Part shown: positions 1 through 11,200 of the stretch, in pieces
Numbering within the stretch: position 1 is the first letter of the stretch
How the letters are laid out: the number at the start of each line of letters is the position of its first letter
NCBI GenBank assembly: GCA_025765615.1
Contig: JAIVFJ010000397.1
Coordinates: 1-48,959 of the forward strand
Length of the DNA: 48,959 nt
Source of the DNA: Zopfochytrium polystomum
Taxonomy: Eukaryota; Chytridiomycota; Chytridiomycetes; Chytridiales; Chytridiaceae
Reading direction: 5' to 3'
The notes under the pieces: generated by a model
What the model saw: only the letters and a program-made list of their open reading frames with translations
Databases searched by the model: none
What the model was told of the DNA's origin: nothing
Program-made: the position numbers and the translations under genes

Positions 1-884
1 AGTACGCGCCAGCGGAGTCGCCGTGGGCGCCGTTCAAGTACGCGGCCCTAGCGACGACTCTGTTGAAGCGGGACTGCCGGTCCTTGACCGCGCCGAGGTC
101 GTCGGCGACCGATTGCAGATACGTGACGGCGTCGAACCCGTTGATTTCGGTGACCTCGAGTCCGACGTACCACGACAGGTTCCCGTAGAAGGAGGCGAGG
201 CCGTCCGACAGGCGGCTCGACATGTCCGCGTCCCCGGCTGTGAAGTAGTAGGTTTCGTCTTGGAGGCTTTTTACGTAGATGGTTGGAGGACCGTCGGAGT
301 TGAACTTTGCGGCGAGCACAAACGGTTGCACCAATCGCGCAGTGGTGAAGCAGGTCGGCTGGTAGCTGACGTGGGCATCATAGAGGAGGTTGAGGCTTGA
401 CTGGATCAACGTTTGGAGATCGAACTCATTCACGATCGCGTCGGAAGCACCAATATTGTCGAGGGCAGCACCGAGGTCGTAGTTCGATTCGTAGTAGGGT
501 GACGTCGATCCTTTTTCAATGTCGTAGTATGGGTAACTTTCGACGGGTTTGAATGGTCAGATTGGGAACGCGAGTCGACCGGACAGGAGGGATTAGGGAG
601 GGGGAGTCGAAAGTGAGTGAGTGTTTACAGCTCACTTACAAGGCCAAGAGCAGCTTGAGCGCTTCGACCTGAAGCTTGCGTGTGTCGGGAGTAACTGCGA
701 ACGAATTGTAGCAACCGAGCACCTCTGACGCGTTCATCATGTAGAGCTCGCCGCCTCCAAACAGGTATTCGCGGGAGGCGACCATACCGGCGCAAGGGTC
801 GGCATCGGCTTGACCAAGAGCGACGTGGACGAGAGTTGCGCCGAACGTCGCCGCTGCGGCAATGGTCGCCCATGTGAGGTGCAT
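1..884 (-). CDS. Secreted peptidase S41-family (CPAF-like) protein, N-terminal part
   Basis: Two exons are visible: 884-640 and 536 to the window start. The intron at 639-537 is 103 bases (GTAAGT donor, AAAG acceptor), and the reading frame stays open across the junction. The ATG at 884 is followed by a hydrophobic signal peptide ending near ALGQA. The mature part starts with Cys-containing segments and the string VLGCYNSFAVTP, then a region with LLYDAHVSYQPTCF and YVGLEVTEING. The DAH-x-x-Y block and the downstream IxGxDA-type stretch are what I know from fungal secreted S41 serine peptidases, which resemble tail-specific proteases and CPAF. The catalytic Ser/Lys region would lie to the left of the window, so activity cannot be judged. 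Codon use is GC-rich like the neighbouring host genes. It is likely secreted. Confidence 0.75.
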
Positions 885-1370
885 TTTTCTTTGTTTCTTG
901 CTATTCTATTTATTGTTTGAAAGGGGGGTAGCTGATAAAGTTTTTGCCGCCTTTTATCGGCCGGTCTTTGTGGGGCCGCCGACGAGCCCCCCGTCCGCCC
1001 GTATGTGGCGACCCGCAGGACGATGCGCCAATTGTCTTTCAGAAGGAATTGTCTAAAAACAAAGGAGGCCTGGATGCGCACTTGCAGCGAGCTCAGCCAC
1101 GGAAATAATCGAAAATGCAGGGTAACAGGCGAGACTGGGGCCGGGTTGTGTTTAGGTGTGTGTGTGGGAAGGTGGGCGGTGGCTTTCGTTAAGTGGGGAG
1201 GCACCCGGCTGGTTTTCGCGATCCGGACAATAATATTTGGGTGGCTGTATCCTTTTTTTTTTCGAAAGGGAAAATTTTAAGGGGAGGAGGCGCGTGTCCG
1301 GATACACGAAAAATCCCCCGCGCGAAGATACCTTCCCTCATCCTCTCTCTCCTCTCTCCTCTCTCTCTCT

Positions 1371-1425
<55 letters not shown>

Positions 1426-1938
1426 CTCGCTCTATACTTCGCTCGATTTCTCGCCTCACGCCAGTCAAAATTTCTGTAATGCATCAAGACCATCAAGCGC
1501 ACAACAAAAAGGGACTTTCATTTTTTTGTTTATTTTTTCCCTCTTTACTTTCTCTTAACAACAAACTTCGTCCAAAACGGGTTCCAATAATAGGTAATAG
1601 AAGGGTGGGACAACTTCCAAATCCCATCTCCTCTCTCTCGATCTCTCCCGCGAGAATGGCAGGGCGGAAAGAATAAGGAAATAGAGTGGTCAACGACGAA
1701 AGGAGAGAGAGAGCGAGAGAAAACGACGAGAAAACCATGGGACTGCAGCGAACAAGGAGCGACAAGAACCACACGCTGACAATGATACTAAAGACAATTG
1801 GCAAAGAAAATTTCGCCTAGGGGGCTGAGGGGGGTGCAACAAAGAAGAGAGAGCGTCCGGCCGGGGATGGGAACAAAAAGCCAACCATCATTCCACAAAA
1901 GAAAAATCCAAAAAAGACAGCAACACCACTTAACCCTT
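885..1938. other. Intergenic region between two divergent-spaced minus-strand genes
   Basis: No convincing gene was found. The stretch contains the upstream region of the S41 peptidase gene, a CT microsatellite and short open frames that are compositional only. Confidence 0.5.
1341..1428. repeat. (CT)n microsatellite
   Basis: An almost pure CT dinucleotide tract with a few CC interruptions. It creates Ser/Leu-only and Arg/Glu-only spurious open frames on the two strands. Confidence 0.95.
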
Positions 1939-4055
1939 TCAAACAACCCCCCACGCCGGCACCCCGACGCCCACGACCATCCCAACAACAATCGCCGCGA
2001 CCGCGGCGCTCCCCAGCGCTCCCATCGCCGCCGTCGTCGTCGATTTCACCGCCGCCGAGACGCGCGCGGCGGCGAGCTCAGCGAGCGGGCCGACGTTGAT
2101 TCCCCAGAACCCGACGCGGCGGTTCGCGACGTCGAAGACTGTCGTGACGGCGCGGAGGGCGGGGAGGGGCAGCACGGCGGCGAGGTCCGCTACGGACGGG
2201 GCGGCCGCCGAGCCTGCTCCGGGCGGGTATCCGTAGGCGTCGAAGGCGAGGCGGCAAGTCGAGTCGTTGTGCGGGAGGACGTAGGTCCAGGGGGGTAAGG
2301 CCGAGGGGCGAGGTGGCGGCGGGGAGGGAGAAGAGGATGGATGGGGCGAGGTCGGCGGTGGACATGACGGAGGGGTCGCCGTCGTCGGCGTTGGGGTCGT
2401 CAGCGGTGGAGCAGGGCACGAGGAGGGTGACGGCGCCCGGGTTGAGCGGGTTTGTGTCGCCGTCGTCGTCGTCGTTGGTCGCGGCGAGGGCGGCGAGGGT
2501 GACGACGGTGGAGTTGGGGATCATTTTGGAGAGGGCGAGGAGCGCGGGGAGGGGGAGGACGCCGATGGTGTCGCTGGTGCTCATGATGAGGAAGGGGCTT
2601 GGGAGCGTGGTGGAGGACGACGACGGCTGCGACGGCTTCGGCGTAGGCGAGGCGGACGCGGTGCCGGTTGTTGCTGTGGTTGACGCTGTGGCGCGGGAGC
2701 TCGAGTTTGCGGATGGGCCGATGGCCGTGGACGGCGGGGGTCGCGGCGACGTAACTCTTGTACAGTGCGGCCATGTCGACGACGGAGCTATTGCGGCCGT
2801 TTGTGAGGTGATGGAGTCGAGGGCGAGGGCCCACAGGCCGCCGGCGGCGGCCTGCGTCCTCCTTGACGGGGATCCACGACACGTCGGCGGTCTCGCCAAT
2901 GGCGAACTGGACGGCGGCCCGCTGGCAGTCCTCGTCGACGGACACGACAAAGCCCCTGGACGCTTTTTGCGGCCACGGAGGTTAGCGGCTCGCCGCGGAG
3001 GGCCGGGGAAGGTGTCCTGGCCGCGAGGGCGAGGCCCAGCACGCCGTCGGCGGCGGACAGGTCCACAGGCGCGGCGGACGGGGCGGCCACGAGCTCGGTG
3101 AATTCAAAGGCGGCGAACGTGAGCACGCTGCCTTCGATGGTTAGGGTGTCGGTCGAGGATACGCCGAGGTATCCGGTCTTGTTGATCCAGCCGTCGTAGG
3201 CGCGGGTGAGCAGCGGGTACGGGGTGCGGAGGGTGCCCGGCTGCCACGACGGGCTCCTAGTGGAGTCATACGCTCTGTATCCTCTACTTGTGGCTGTGGT
3301 GGCAGTATTGTTGCCAGACGGCGCCGGGGGCGGCGACGCGGTGCATCCCGTGCAGTTTGCCGAGGGGATCCAGGTGTTGACGGAAGCGGTGGAAAAGTAC
3401 ACAGAGAACGGCTGACCGCCGACGGTGATATTGCCCACGAGGCCGCCGCTGCCGTCGCGGGCGGGGGTGAGGAGCGCGGTGTGTGGCTCGACGGCAGAGG
3501 TCGTCGAGCCGCCGCCACCGCCGCCGCCGGTTCCGCTTCCGCCTCCGCCAGGGTAGGTGTAGATGATGATGGGCCCACGGCCGGGACCTTCGGTCGTGCG
3601 ATAGGAACGGCTGCTGCCGCCTCCGCTGCCGCCGCCGCCGCTCTTGGATGTTCCGCCACCGCCCTTCCACCGCCGCCACCCTTGCCACCACCGCCACCCT
3701 TGCCACCACCGCCGCCACCGCCTCCCTTGCCACCGCGTCCGCCTCCGCCGCCGCCGCCGCCTTATCGAGGGTCAGTCGCGTGTCGGCGACGGGGCGGGCA
3801 GGCAATGGTCCAGAGTCGGCGGATGCGACGGCAGCGACGGCGGCGACGTCCCAAAAACTGTTGCGGGTGGTGCTCGCGGGTCATTGGAGGCGGGGGCTTG
3901 GCGACGGCGGCGGCGAGCGCTGGACGGATCGGCGAGGAGATGGTCGAGATGAAGAGCAGGAGGAGGGGGAGAAGGTTGGAGGGCGGGACAAGGAAGCCGG
4001 CGTTGCTGCTGTTGCTGCTGCTGCTCTTGTTTTCTGCTTGGCTGGGGATGGTCAT
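1939..4055 (-). CDS. Pepsin-fold (A1-like) protein with altered catalytic Asp motifs, membrane-anchored; frame broken
   Basis: The likely start is the ATG at 4055, giving a hydrophobic N-terminus (LLPLLLLFIS) as signal or anchor. A Gly-rich linker with GGKGGGGGKG-type repeats follows (about 3610-3760). Next comes a pepsin N-lobe: VGNITVGGQPFSVYFSTASVNTWIPS, where the family has DTGS in place of STAS. DGVLGLALA then matches the psi-loop region. The C-lobe carries LIMSTSDTIGVLP where DTGT is expected, and VFDVANRRVGFW, the classic A1 C-terminal signature. A terminal hydrophobic stretch before the stop at 1939 suggests a transmembrane or GPI anchor. The frame needs at least six one-base corrections: 3853-3857 (A5 on +), about 3761, 3665, 2953-2956, 2851 and 2290-2295. 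The frame between 2850 and 2590 is uncertain. It may be a pseudo-protease or a gene carrying base errors. Confidence 0.65.
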
Positions 4056-4559
4056 GGTGGTGGATCGCGCTCCTCCTCCTCGCCCTCGCCGTTGCTGTCG
4101 TCGTCGTCGGCCTCGGCGCAATCGTCATCTTCAAGGCGTCGGGTGCGCGCGCTGCTTCGAGAGTCGTTGAATCGCTCAGCAGCTGGATACAAGATATATG
4201 TATAACTTTGTTAAAATACAATGGTTCAACACGATCGGCTCGCTCGCTTGCTCGCTCGCTGAAGAGGAAGGGGCGCTTCAGTTATTTAAATATGAAGTAT
4301 GAATACCGATTTACACTGTATTTGCATAATAGAGAAGTGGCTGTCTCACTCAGTGTGTGTGTCTGTCTGTCTGTCTCTCCATCTGTCCCTTCTTCCACCC
4401 GCCCAGTGGACGGACTGCATACGATGTTGCCCAATCTCAGACTGGGCAATTGGCTGCCTGGCTGCCTGGGCATTGCGGCCCAAATTGGAAAGTAGTGTTG
4501 AGTATTTTTGGCAAGTTCTGTCTTCTGTCTGTCAGACACCTTTGAAATCTGGAGGGCAG

Positions 4560-4640
<81 letters not shown>

Positions 4641-4649
4641 CTCTCTCTC

Positions 4650-4680
<31 letters not shown>

Positions 4681-4690
4681 CCCTCTCTCT
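4560..4690. repeat. (CT)n microsatellite
   Basis: About 130 bases of nearly pure CT dinucleotides with TT and CC interruptions. No coding meaning. Confidence 0.95.
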
Positions 4691-5005
4691 TATCCTTAAT
4701 TATTTTGCGAGCTTTTAACTTTAATTGTTTGAAGTAACCCAGGACGGCCTTTTCGGCATCGGCACCGCCGGTCCTTGTCGTCGTTGGTGAGCGAGTTTTG
4801 AACTGGGACGCTGCTGCCTGCATCTTTTTCCCGCCCGAGAAGAAGTAAAAAAAAAAAAAAATTAAAAGTAACCAATTGCATAGGGATCACACTCCCACCA
4901 CTTCTTCCAGTGACTCGCATACCCCGCCGCGCACTCGCTACTGAACTTCAGAAGATCCGCCAGCAGAGTAAACCGACGAGTTTTTGCGTGGTGGTCTTTC
5001 CGTCG

Positions 5006-5045
<40 letters not shown>

Positions 5046-5727
5046 ACCCGGTAACGGTTGGCGGGTAATGGCAAAGATAAAAAGACGTCAGCTTTCCCCC
5101 TGCGAAATTCTTCCCCACGGTTTTTCTTTTTCAAACTCCTCCACCCTCGCCAAACAGTGCCAACGGCTTCTGCCTCGCGCCCGCAAGGATGGGCGACGCA
5201 ACGACCGGGTTCGCTGGTGACGGGTACTCGCGCATATATCGGCGAGTCATACGCAGCCGAGGCGGGGAGTACAGCGACGTCGCGGCGGGACGGGTACGGA
5301 GACCGAGCGCCAGGTGCCCCCCATACGAGCATATTGTGACCTTTGGTCAATTTTCTAGATATTATGTAAATTTTTGACTGAAGCGTGGCGTTTGGAGGAA
5401 AAAAAGTCACACATGCAAAAGATAGCAAATGTGATATCGAAAAATTGTGATATCACATTGACATCCTGACTTTGGCACTGTTGGAGTTTGCACACATGAC
5501 CAACACCTTTTAAGATCCTCTGACCTGTCTTCATGTAAAGATGAGTTAAGATGGCATTCGGGCTGGTCCCAGTGTTATCTACACTTCTCCTTGTTAGGCG
5601 GAACTGACTGGTTAGCAGCAAGAGGCACAAGACAGACCCGAACCTATTGTGACTGTCAGTTATCGTTCTCACAATGCCCTTGGGAGAGCAAGCCACCACC
5701 AATGCAGACCTGGGTGCTGGCTTGCAC
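4691..5727. other. Non-coding stretch with long homopolymers
   Basis: Contains an A14-like run near 4847 and a run of about 37 T at 5008-5044. A minus-strand open frame (5428-4862) spans the T tract, but its centre is poly-Lys and I do not accept it as a gene. The T tract could be the poly(A) tail of a minus-strand retro-insertion, but no element body was recognised. Confidence 0.4.
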
Positions 5728-6000
5728 TGATGACAAATACTCCGAGTATTAAGTGGAACAGAAACCCAGTGTCAACAGTTTTCCTCCTCCTCTGCTCAAG
5801 CAGATAATATAGGAGAGGTTTTTACCCTGTGCCAGTCATGCTTGCCTAGCAACTATTACAGGGTGCATATCATCATTATGTATCAATAATTCATAACAGA
5901 GTTTTTTTTCACTTTCCCTCCAAGTTGGGGAGAACCCACAAACACACATCTCCACTTCATTCACTCCTTCCACTCACTCACTCAGAGTAGACTGTTTACA
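5728..6000 (+). mobile_element. Solo LTR-like repeat (copia-associated family), copy 1
   Basis: The sequence matches the reverse complement of 35272-35538 nearly end to end. Its 3' half matches 22078-22216, directly upstream of the copia remnant. It begins TGATGACAAAT and ends CTGTTTACA; the other copies begin TGTTGAC and end CTGTTAACA, consistent with TG...CA LTR ends. No clear target-site duplication was seen. Confidence 0.6.
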
Positions 6001-7790
6001 CTCCTGCTCTTTGACACTGTACAAGTGTCTAGAGGTGGTTTTGATCCCGAGTCTGGGACACATCAGTGTGCTTCACTCTAGTAATTCGAGAATGATTACA
6101 GGAGCTTGACAAGGAGCCTGACTCACTTCTTTGCACACATAACTCCATGGAAGTTCTGGCCAAAATCAGGGTGATGTAAAAATGATGTCATGACTGCTTT
6201 CTGACTCCTCAAAAGTCTGAACTCTATCTCTCAGAGATAAAAGGCTATCACCAAAGTCTGATTCCTGAGACCACCTGCAGCATAAAAGGGGAAGCCCCAG
6301 CACCTCCGGAGAAGCATCATCCCAGATCCTGATCACATCTGCCTGCTCTCTCTACCCTCAAGTAAAACAAACAAAACCATTACTGACTATCTTAGTCACC
6401 ATACCCAGTACCTTGACCTGCAAAGCTCTTCAAGCTCTACCCCAGGTCGATACCTCGTTTGTATTGGGCTCCTTGCTCTTACAAGGACCAATCTGTCTCA
6501 GAGCACTGGCTCTCCATCTACTTTGGCAACAAAGGGCACTTCACTCTTAACAAGAGAAGGGCTCATGCTCTAAACAAGGTTTCTTGCTCTACACTGACTC
6601 AAGTCTGTTGGTACCCTTTTGACGGACCAGGTGCAATCACCAACAGATACCTCGTCATTCATCCAAAAAAGCAGGTCATGATCTGAAATTTTGCAAGCAG
6701 CTTCTTCAACAGACGTGCTTTCTACTCATCTTGATTTCGTGGAAGATCGCTCTTGTTCCATGTAGAAAACAACCCACAAAGAGGAACAACCACAAACTGA
6801 GCAACAAACAGAAAAGATGCAAACCTGCCATAAGCAGTTCGGCAAAGCCCAAAATCAGCTTTCTATCAACTAGATAAGAAAATAGCATGGCAATCGCATC
6901 TCTGTTACTAGTGAAATTTGTTCAAATTGGCTCAAGATTCTTATTTTTTTTGCAAGAATGGGGCCCCCCCGCTCTAGCCCTGTGTCATTTAATTGAAGTG
7001 CTTATCTGAGAGTATGTTTCCGGTCATTTAGCTATTGCAATTACAAGAACAACCACTGCCGCTGCTGTTGTTTGTGCTTTCGTTGCTGCTGCTGCTATTC
7101 ACAGCTGCTTGACATCAGCAGGTTTATAAATAGCCCAGGCCCCAGCTCCATTGTCAGTTAACAGCTCCGCACTTCACACCGTAACTACGACCCTGTACTA
7201 TGAGATCCTGTCCACGTCTAGGAATTTACAGGTATAAGATATCCGTTGAGCTTCTCGCGTCGGCCGCAGTCCCGCCACCCCCACCCGGGAGACAGCAGCA
7301 GCAAAGAAATCACGGTTTTCACCGGCGGGATTACAGAACCCGAAGCGGCGTGTACATACATGAAGTGCAGTCAAGTTAGAAAAAAAAACAAAAAAAAACG
7401 CACGCTGTGTTTCTCGACCGGTCTCTCTCGTTTGCGTTCAAGCTCTGCTGCTTTTTTTTTTTTTTTGCTCTGATCGTTGGTGTGATACGGCGCCCAACAC
7501 TGCGGGTTCGAAAAAGATCTCCAGGCTGCCTGTGGAAGGCGGAAATCACATTCCACAAAAAAAAAAAAAAAAAAAAAAAACTAAAGGTAAAGAACAAGTC
7601 GCTCTTTTTGCTATTGCCCCCCGCTTTTTTTAGGAGGGGGACCAGAAACGTCCCCCCGTCTTGTTAGCAGCAACAGGTTGACAAACACAAAACCAAAGAA
7701 GAAAAGAGAAAAAACAAAGGGGGGGCTGGGTGAAGGAAGGGTCCAATGAGAGCCTATTCCAAAGACGCTCGAGAAAGGGACGGGAGGGGG
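6001..7790. other. Repeat-like non-coding region
   Basis: No gene was recognised. A TATA-like TTTATAAATAG lies near 7122. Two A/T homopolymers lie near 7451 and 7556-7580. The composition resembles retroelement untranslated DNA more than the GC-rich host genes. Confidence 0.4.
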
Positions 7791-7852
7791 ACAGAGAGAG
7801 AAAGAGAGAAAGAGGTAAGAGAGTGAGAGAGCACGAGCAAGAGAGAGAGAGA

Positions 7853-7951
<99 letters not shown>

Positions 7952-7955
7952 TAGA
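7791..7955. repeat. (GA)n microsatellite
   Basis: A long imperfect GA dinucleotide tract downstream of the P5B ATPase stop codon. It yields spurious Glu/Arg and Leu/Ser open frames. Confidence 0.95.
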
Positions 7956-8297
7956 GAGAGCGAAGTGGGAATGAGAAACATAAAACACGGGAAGGAGCAG
8001 AGAGGCGGGCATTACAAAAAGGGAGAGAGAGTGTGTGTTAGTGATCAGAGAGGGCCTCGCGGGGAGAACCAACGAGAGAACGCGCACAAAAGAAAAAAAG
8101 AGGAGAAAAAACAAAGAAAAAAAGAGAGTCCCAAAAAGAAACAACCAACAACAAGGAAGCCGTAAAAGAAGAAAACAAAACAAACAGGGGGAAGAACAAA
8201 AAAAAACACAACACGACATTCACACTCGCTTTCCCCACAAAGCACCAAACAACCAAGCAACCAACCAACCGACCCCCTTCTTTCTTCCTTTCTTTCT

Positions 8298-11200
8298 TCA
8301 AGTCCGGTACTCCAGCCGCTTGAGCGGGAAGACCCTCTTTGCCAAGCTGCGGCCCCACCCGAGCACGGCGACCCCCTCAAACAGCGACAGCGCGACCAAA
8401 TTCGCCATGGCGACGCCCCACAGCTGCCACCGGAACGTCCACGGCATGACGTTGTGGCCCGCGTAGCTGTGGTACACGGCGGGCACGCCCCAAAACTCTG
8501 TCGCGTACCGAGTCCCCGAGTCAGCGTTGAGCCTGCGGAGGGCGGGCTGGGTGCCGCAGTTGACGTGGAAGAGGCAGCCGAGCGGGTTGGGGTCCGCGAG
8601 GGTTACGAAGGAGAGCAAGGCGACGATGGCGCCGTAGATGAGGAGGAAGCCGTAGTTGCGGTGCCAGCCGGCGCGGTAGGTGGATCCGATGTTGTAGACG
8701 AAGGAGGCGTGGACGATCTGGAAGGTGCCGAGGAGGCCCGTGACGGAGCCTTCAAAGTTGTCGGCGAGCTCCCACCAGCGCCGCACGTCGGCCGCGCGGC
8801 CGTCGAACTCGTTGCAGAAGAGGAAGCCGCCGGGGAACCGGTGCCGGAAGAGCAGCGACACCGCAAGCACCGTGAACAGCGAGTTGATCACGATCTGCCC
8901 GACCACCGACGTGATCGTCTCGGGCCCCAGCAGGCGCGCGGTCGGGCGCGTGCGGGCCAGCCGCGCCGCGGGGCGCGCGAGGGTCAGCGCCCACGACAGC
9001 GGGACGGTGGTGCCGTCGATGAGGATCCACATGGCCTGGGACATGTTGACGGTAAAGTAGTACTGCGCGAGGCCCATGAACGACAGGACCTCGCCGTACA
9101 TGATCAGGTACTTGTACGACGCGAACGAGACGTCGAGGGAGCAGCGGGCCTCGCGGAGCAGCTCCACGCAGGACGCGACGGAGCGCGTGCGCGACGAAAA
9201 GTGCGAGACGACCGACGACTCGGCCTCGGACAGCGCGATGCCCGAGTGCGCCGCCTTGAGCGCGCCCGCGTCGTTGCCGCCGTCGCCGCACATGGCCGTC
9301 ACCGCCCGCTCCATGTGCAGCCGCACGCACGTGACCTTGTCTTCGGGGGACATGCGCGCAAAGATGCGCGTGTCGAGGAGGTACGGCCGCATGCGGCCGT
9401 TGGCCAGGAGCGCGTTGAACGCCTTGCCCGTTACCACGAGCTCCACGGGCCGCCCGTGGCCCGTGCGGCTCGCGTCGAGCATCCCTTCGAGCTCGCGCTC
9501 GTCCAGCACCACCCCGGGCGTCTCGGCGCTGCGCCACTCGACCCGCGCCGCACCGCCACCCGTCTGGTCAAGCTCGCCCATCACCACGACGGGCTCGCCA
9601 AACTCGGTGCCGCGGATCATGCCGCACTTTCGCGCGATGAAGACCGCCGTGTCGGCGTTGTCCCCCGTGATCATTACGACGCGGCACCCGCCCGACCGTA
9701 GGTCGTCGAGCGCCTCGGCCGTGTCCGGCTTGAGCTCGTTTCGGAACAGGCATAGGCCCAGCATGCGGGTGGTCTTGTCGCCGGGGCGCTCCAGCTCCTC
9801 GCGCGTCCAGCGGGAGGCTTCCTCCACGGTCGTCGTGGGAGGGAGCTTTCGGCAGGCAAAACCGAGCACGTAGCAGCCCTCGGACGCGTGGAATCGGGCC
9901 ACGTCGTTGTAGTTTGCCGGGATGCTCGACGGGTGGCAAATGTCACGAATCTTTTCAAACGAACCTGCGCCGGAAAACAAAAAAAAAAAAAAAAAAGGGA
10001 GAGAGTCGACGCGATCAGCAAGACAGCCAGCCACATGAGCGAAATAACACTCGCTGAATCTCTGCCAAAGTACCTTTGAGAAACACGTACAGCCGATTCT
10101 CGACCGGATCGCGGACCAAAACGGTCATGTACGCGTTGCTGTGCACAAACTCGAATCGCTTCACCACGTGCAGATTCCGGTCGCCCTGCGTGCTAGGATA
10201 CACCATCGATCCGCCGCCGCCTCCGCCGCTCTCGTCGTCGAGCGCGGACAGTGCGGCGCCGGTGGCCTTGAACATTTCGACGTCGACAAAGTTACCGACC
10301 GTCTTGTTGCCGACGGTGGAGACCGAGTGGCAGGTGTGCATGGCGCGGCGCATGAGCTCGGGGAAGCCGCCAAACTCCTGCAGGACCCTGCCAAAGGTGG
10401 GCGGGGCGGCGTTGTCGGGCATCGGGGCGACGGGCTGGACGCCGAGAAAGTTGAGTCCTTCCTTTGTGAGGGTTCCGGTCTTGTCGAAGCAGTAGACTTT
10501 GACTTTGCCCGAGAGGGTGATGCGGTCGAGGTCGACGCAGAGGATGCCCTTTTTCGTGAGCCGCTCGGACGCGACGGATTGTCCTATCACGAGCACGGCC
10601 GGGAGGAGAGGCGAAAGGACTTGCGAGATGCTCATCATTCCGTAGAACCAAGAGTCAACGCTCGACGCGCCCAGCATGATGACCGAGAGCCCCAGGACGA
10701 CGAAACCCCACACGATGAGCAGCGGGAACACCACTTTGAGGTGCTCGTAAAACACAAAGGAGACCGGCGAGGGAAAGAGAATGTCCTTCACCAGCTTGCC
10801 CTTTGAGGTTTGCGCGCCGGTAGCCGTCACGATGGCGAGCACGGGCTTGCCTCGGGTGGAAGACTGCGCCTCGAGGACGTGGCAGCCGGCGTACAGCGAG
10901 TTTGCCTTGGACGATTCCGAGTTGGGTTTCAAAACAGTCGCCGGGTCGTCGCGGACCGCAAACTTTACGACGGGAAGAGCCTCGCCCGTCAGCGAGCTCT
11001 CGTCGCAGACAGCGCCTCCGTCGACGATGACTGCGTCTACCGGCAGGGCGCGGTCCGAAGACCTTATCTCGACAACGTCGCCAGGAACCAGTTGGTCGGT
11101 TGTCAACTGGATCCAGTGCCCGTCACGAAGAGTCAGCATAGTGCCGGTGAAGTTGGCCATCGATAATACCCGTTTTCTGCGCGCGCAGGAACACAATAAC

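Noticed and set aside
1193..1558. Open frames made of Ser/Leu or Arg/Glu across CT and GA tracts (also near 4300-4820, 7611-8219 and 14354-14740)
   Set aside because: They are translations of dinucleotide microsatellites, occur on both strands and have no domain.
3481..4205. Plus-strand Pro/Arg-rich open frames over the pepsin-like gene
   Set aside because: They are shadows of the Gly-rich linker and signal region on the opposite strand.
4862..5428. Minus-strand 188-codon open frame
   Set aside because: Its centre is poly-Lys from a run of about 37 A; no motif, signal peptide or splice context supports it.
8454..9701. Plus-strand 415-codon open frame opposite the P5B ATPase
   Set aside because: It is the antisense shadow of a GC-rich coding exon; composition is Arg/Ala/Val-rich with no recognisable family.
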